A DNA stretch of 64,000 nucleotides from Clusia tigrina (lineage: Eukaryota > Arthropoda > Insecta > Diptera > Clusiidae): NCBI GenBank assembly GCA_920105625.2, contig OV050032.1, positions 70,413,879 through 70,477,878 on the forward strand, given 5' to 3'. The notes below the pieces were generated by a model. It did no database searches and was not told the DNA's origin. It saw nothing but the letters and a program-made list of their open reading frames with translations. Positions within the stretch are counted from its first letter, which is position 1. Every line of letters starts with the position of its first letter. This document shows, piece after piece, positions 61,101-64,000 of the stretch. The translations under genes and the position numbers were made by a program.

Positions 61101-64000
61101 ATAGCTTTGAGCGATAGCTTAAATTGACAAGAGGCTCGAGTACTTTATTGTTACAAAATTTCAAGGTTTTATGACGCTCCAGTAAAAAGTTACAAGCATT
61201 TGTATGTTGCAAACTTTGATAGGTGTAGGACGTACCATATAGAAGTTAGGGCCATTTGAAGTTTTATCAGTGTTTGATTTGGAACTCAAGGGTAGCAAAG
61301 CTTTAAGCGAGAGCTTAAATTGAGAAGAGGCTGGAGTACTTTATTGTTACAAAATTTCAAGGTGTTATGACGCTCCAGTAAAAAGTTACAATCATTTGTA
61401 TGTTGCAAACTTTGATAGGTGTAGGACGTACCGTATAGAAGTTAGTGCCATTTGAAGTTTTATCAGTATTTGATTTGGGACTCAAGGGTAGCATAGCTTT
61501 GAACGATAACTTAAATTGACAAGAGGCTCGAGAACTTAATTGTTACAAAGTTTCAAGGTTTTATGACGCTCCAGTAAAAAGTTAAAAGCACTTGTATGTT
61601 GCAAACTTTGATAGGTATAGGACGCACCGTATTGAAGTTTGGGGCCATTTGAAGTTTTATCACTTTTTGATTTTAGAGTCAATTGTAGCATAGTTATGAC
61701 CGATAACTTAAATTGATAAGAAGCACGAGTACTTTATTGTCACAAAATTTCAAGATTTTATGACGCTCCAGTAAAAAGTTACAAGCATTTGTATGTTGCA
61801 AAGTTTGATAGGTGTAGGACGTACCGTATAGAAGTTAGGGCCATTTGAAGTTTTATCAGTGTTTGGTTTGCGACTCAAGGGTAGCATAGCTTTGAGCGAT
61901 AGCTTAAATTGACAAGAGGCTCGAGTACTTTATTGTTACAAAATTTCAAGGTTTTATGACGCTCCAGTAAAAAGTTACAAGCATTTGTATGCTGCAAATT
62001 TTGATAGGTATAGGATGCACCGTATTGAAGTTAGGGGTCATTTGAAGTTTTATCACTTTTTGATTTTGGAGTCAAGGGTAGCACAGTTAGGAGCGATAAC
62101 TTAAATTGATAAGAAGCACGAGTACTTTATTGTCACAAAATTGCAAGGTTTTATGACGCTCCAGTAAAAAGTTACAAGCATTTGTATGTTGCAAACTTTG
62201 ATAGGTGTAGGACGTACCATATAGAAGTTAGGGCCATTTGAAGTTTTATCAGTGTTTGATTTGGAACTCAAGGGTAGCAAAGCTTTAAGCGAGAGCTTAA
62301 ATTGGGAAGAGGCTGGAGTACTTTATTGTTACAAAATTTCAAGGTTTTATGACGCTCCAGTAAAAAGTTACAAGCATTTGAATGTTGCAAACTTTGATAG
62401 GTGTGGGACGTACCGTATATAAGTTAGGACCATTTGAAGTTTTATCAGTGTTTGATTTGGACTTAAGGGTAGCAAAGCTTTAAGCGATAGCTTAAATTGA
62501 CAAGAGGCTGGAGTACTTTATTGTTACAAAATTTCAAGGTGTTATGACGCTCCAGTAAAAAGTTACAAGCATTTGTATGTTGCAAATTTTGATAGGTGTA
62601 GGACGTACCGTATAGAAGTTAGGGCCATTTAAAGTTTTATCAGTGTTTGATTTGGGACTCAAGGGTAGCATAGCTTTGAGCGATAGCTTAAATTGACAAG
62701 AGGCTCGAGTACTTTATTGTCACAAAATTTCAAGGTTTTATGACGCTCCAGTAAAAAGTTACAAGCATTTGTATGTTGCAAACTTTGATAGGTGTAGGAC
62801 GTACCATATAGAAGTTAGGGCCATTTGAAGTTTTATCAGTGTTTGATTTGGAACTCAAGGGTAGCAAAGCTTTAAGCGATAGCTTAAATTGAGAAGAGGC
62901 TGGAGTACTTTATTGTTACAAAATTTCAAGGTGTTATGACGCTCCAGTAAAAAGTTACAAGCATTTGTATGTTGCAAATTTTGATAATTGTAGGACGTAC
63001 CGTAAAGAAGTAAAACCATTTGAAGTTTTATCAGTGTTTGATTTGGGACTCAAGGGTAGCATAGCTTTGAGCGATAGCTTAAATTGACAAGAGGCTCGAG
63101 TACTTTATTGATACAAAATTTCAAGGTTTTATGACGCTCCAGTAAAAAGTTACAAGCATTTGTATGCTGCAAATTTTGATAGGTGTAGGACGTACCGTAT
63201 AGAAGTTAGGGCCATTTAAAGTTTTATCAGTGTTTGATTTGGGACTCAAGGGTAGCATAGCTTTGAGCGATAGCTTAAATTGACAAGAGGCTCGAGTACT
63301 TTATTGTTACAAAATTTCAAGGTTCTTTGGCGCTCCAGTAAAAATTTATAAGAATTTGTATGTTGCAAACTTTGATAGGTGTAGTGCCTACCGTCTAGAA
63401 GTTAGGGCCATTTGAAGTTTTATCAGTGTTTGATTTGGGACTCAAGGGTAGCATAGCTTTGAGCGATAGCTTAAATTGACAAGAGGCTCGAGTACTTCAT
63501 TGTTACAAAATTTCAAGGTTCTATGACGCTCCAGTAAAAAATTACAAGCATTTGTATGTTGCAAACTTTGATAGGTGTAGGAAGTACCGTATATAAGTTA
63601 GGGCCATTTGACGTTTTATCAGTGTTTGATTTGGGACTCAAGGGTAGCATAGCTTTGAGCGATAGCTTAAATTGACAAGAAGCTCGAGTACTTTATTGCT
63701 ACAAAATTTCAAGGTTTTCTGACGCTCCAGTAAAAAGTTACAAGCATTTGTATGTTGCAAACTTTGATAGATGTAGGACATATGGTATAGAAGTTAGGGC
63801 CATATGATGTTTTATCAGTGTTTGATTTGGGACTCAAGGGTAGCATAGCTTTGAGCGATAGCTTAAATTGACAAGAGGCTCGAGTACTTTATTGTCACAA
63901 AATTTCAAGGTTTTATGACGCTCCAGTAAAAAGTTACAAGCATTTGTATGTTGCAAACTTTGATAGGTGTAGGACGTACCATATAGAAGTTAGGGCCATT
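58136..64000 (+). repeat. Right-end mosaic, truncated by the window
   Basis: 58,900-59,900 repeats 55,200-56,190 (+3,711). 59,898-60,930 repeats 50,891-51,920 (+9,007). 62,058-62,645 repeats 56,768-57,351 (about +5,290). 63,428-63,820 repeats 57,547-57,939 (+5,881). GATAATTGTAGG with GAAGTAAAACC occurs at about 58,280 and 62,980. The last anchor is at 63820 and the array runs out of the window 181 bp later. Confidence 0.8.
61076..61271 (+). repeat. Representative A-class monomer (near consensus)
   Basis: This copy is one of the closest to my consensus, differing mainly at CCATATAG where CCGTATAG is about as common. In this phase it holds two ATAGCTT heptamers 13 bp apart (monomer positions 26-32 and 39-45), CTCGAG at 60-65 overlapping AGTACT at 64-69, ACAAAATTTCAAG near 78-90, the well-kept core ATGACGCTCCAGTAAA at 96-111, and GATAGGTGTAGGACGTACC near 143-161. 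In-frame stops occur in every forward frame of the consensus, so the unit is non-coding by appearance. Confidence 0.95.

Larger units (their letters stand above)
182..64000 (+). repeat. Satellite array, 196-bp monomer, about 325 head-to-tail copies
   Basis: Taking GTTTGATTT as an arbitrary phase marker, the anchor recurs at 358, 554, 751, 947, 1143 and so on to 63820, nearly always 195-197 bp apart. All copies have the same orientation. The consensus is 196 bp with A58 C26 G47 T65. Most copies differ from it at a few to about 25 positions. Stable landmarks are TTAAATTGA, ACAAAATTTCAAG, ATGACGCTCCAGTAAA, TTTGATAGG and CATTTGAAGTTTTATCA. No foreign sequence interrupts the array, which is truncated by the window end 181 bp into a monomer. 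Tandem arrays of roughly nucleosomal unit length are typical of eukaryotic heterochromatin; the chromosomal location here is not shown by the sequence. Confidence 0.98.

Noticed and set aside
182..64000. CRISPR-like array
   Set aside because: Repeats are contiguous 196-bp units without unique spacers, and no cas-like gene is present.
182..64000. CENP-B box (TTCGNNNNANNCGGG or complement)
   Set aside because: No match seen in the A or B consensus. Near forms such as CTCCCGTAAA and TTTCGGGCC lack the required bases. TTCGTTCAAAAATTACCGG in the flank lacks CGGG at the right spacing.
182..64000. tRNA, rRNA or 5S-type tandem genes
   Set aside because: No A/B-box, anticodon-arm or 5S-like internal promoter was recognised in the monomer, and the AT-rich consensus with no stable long hairpin does not resemble a structured RNA gene.

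Overview
The window is almost entirely one satellite DNA array. Bases 1-181 are a different, non-repetitive sequence. From about 182 to the last base, the DNA is an uninterrupted head-to-tail run of about 325 copies of a 196-bp monomer, all in the same orientation. I see no gene, RNA gene, CRISPR array, recognisable transposon body or inverted segment inside the array. The array continues past the right edge of the window.

A long, pure, nested tandem array of nucleosome-sized monomers points to eukaryotic heterochromatin (centromeric, pericentromeric, subtelomeric or sex-chromosome). I do not recognise the monomer and cannot name the organism. The consensus monomer I assembled by eye has A58 C26 G47 T65 (37% GC). 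It is strongly G-over-C skewed on the + strand, and CpG observed/expected is about 0.8. Weak CpG depletion would fit a lightly methylated genome such as many invertebrates, but that is inference.

Two monomer classes are mixed. The common A class (196 bp) has ...TAGGACGTACC... and GACAAGAGGCTCGAG. The B class (197 bp) has TATAGGACGCACC, then ATTTTGGAGTC and GATAAGAAGCACGAG. About 50 B copies and three B/A chimeras are present. The A class has sub-variants that act as tracers: GTAAATAGTTAC, a TTTAAAAATTTTTCAG form with an A5T5 tract, ACCAATAG, and a 13-bp internal duplication.

Following the tracers shows nested higher-order repeats (HORs) with different unit sizes along the array: 6-mer (1,163 bp) at 0.5-2.6 kb; mixed 4-7-mers at 2.6-7 kb; 9-mer (1,762 bp) at 8.4-11.9 kb, overlapping an almost perfect 11-mer (2,153 bp) doublet at 10.6-14.9 kb; 4-5-mers at 15.8-18 kb; 15- and 17-mer (2,939/3,331 bp) at 18.1-24.4 kb; 6-mer (1,177 bp) at 26.4-29.1 kb; 11-mer (about 2,155 bp) at 29.2-32.5 kb; a 2,758-bp 14-mer nested in a 4,523-bp 23-mer at 33.8-44.1 kb; 9-mer (1,763 bp) at 48-50.9 kb; 15-mer (about 2,930 bp) at 53.4-58 kb; and a 9,007-bp spaced duplication linking 50.5-52 kb with 59.5-61 kb. 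Junctions fall inside monomers, as expected for unequal exchange in register.

No encoded pathway is present. The open frames over 60 codons start at TTG or GTG rather than ATG, recur only because the satellite recurs, and exist because a point change removes an in-frame TGA. The noteworthy content is structural: the abrupt left edge, the A/B block architecture, slippage at a 7-bp direct repeat, crossover scars and long-range exchange. All coordinates and differences were read by eye and can be off by a few bases.
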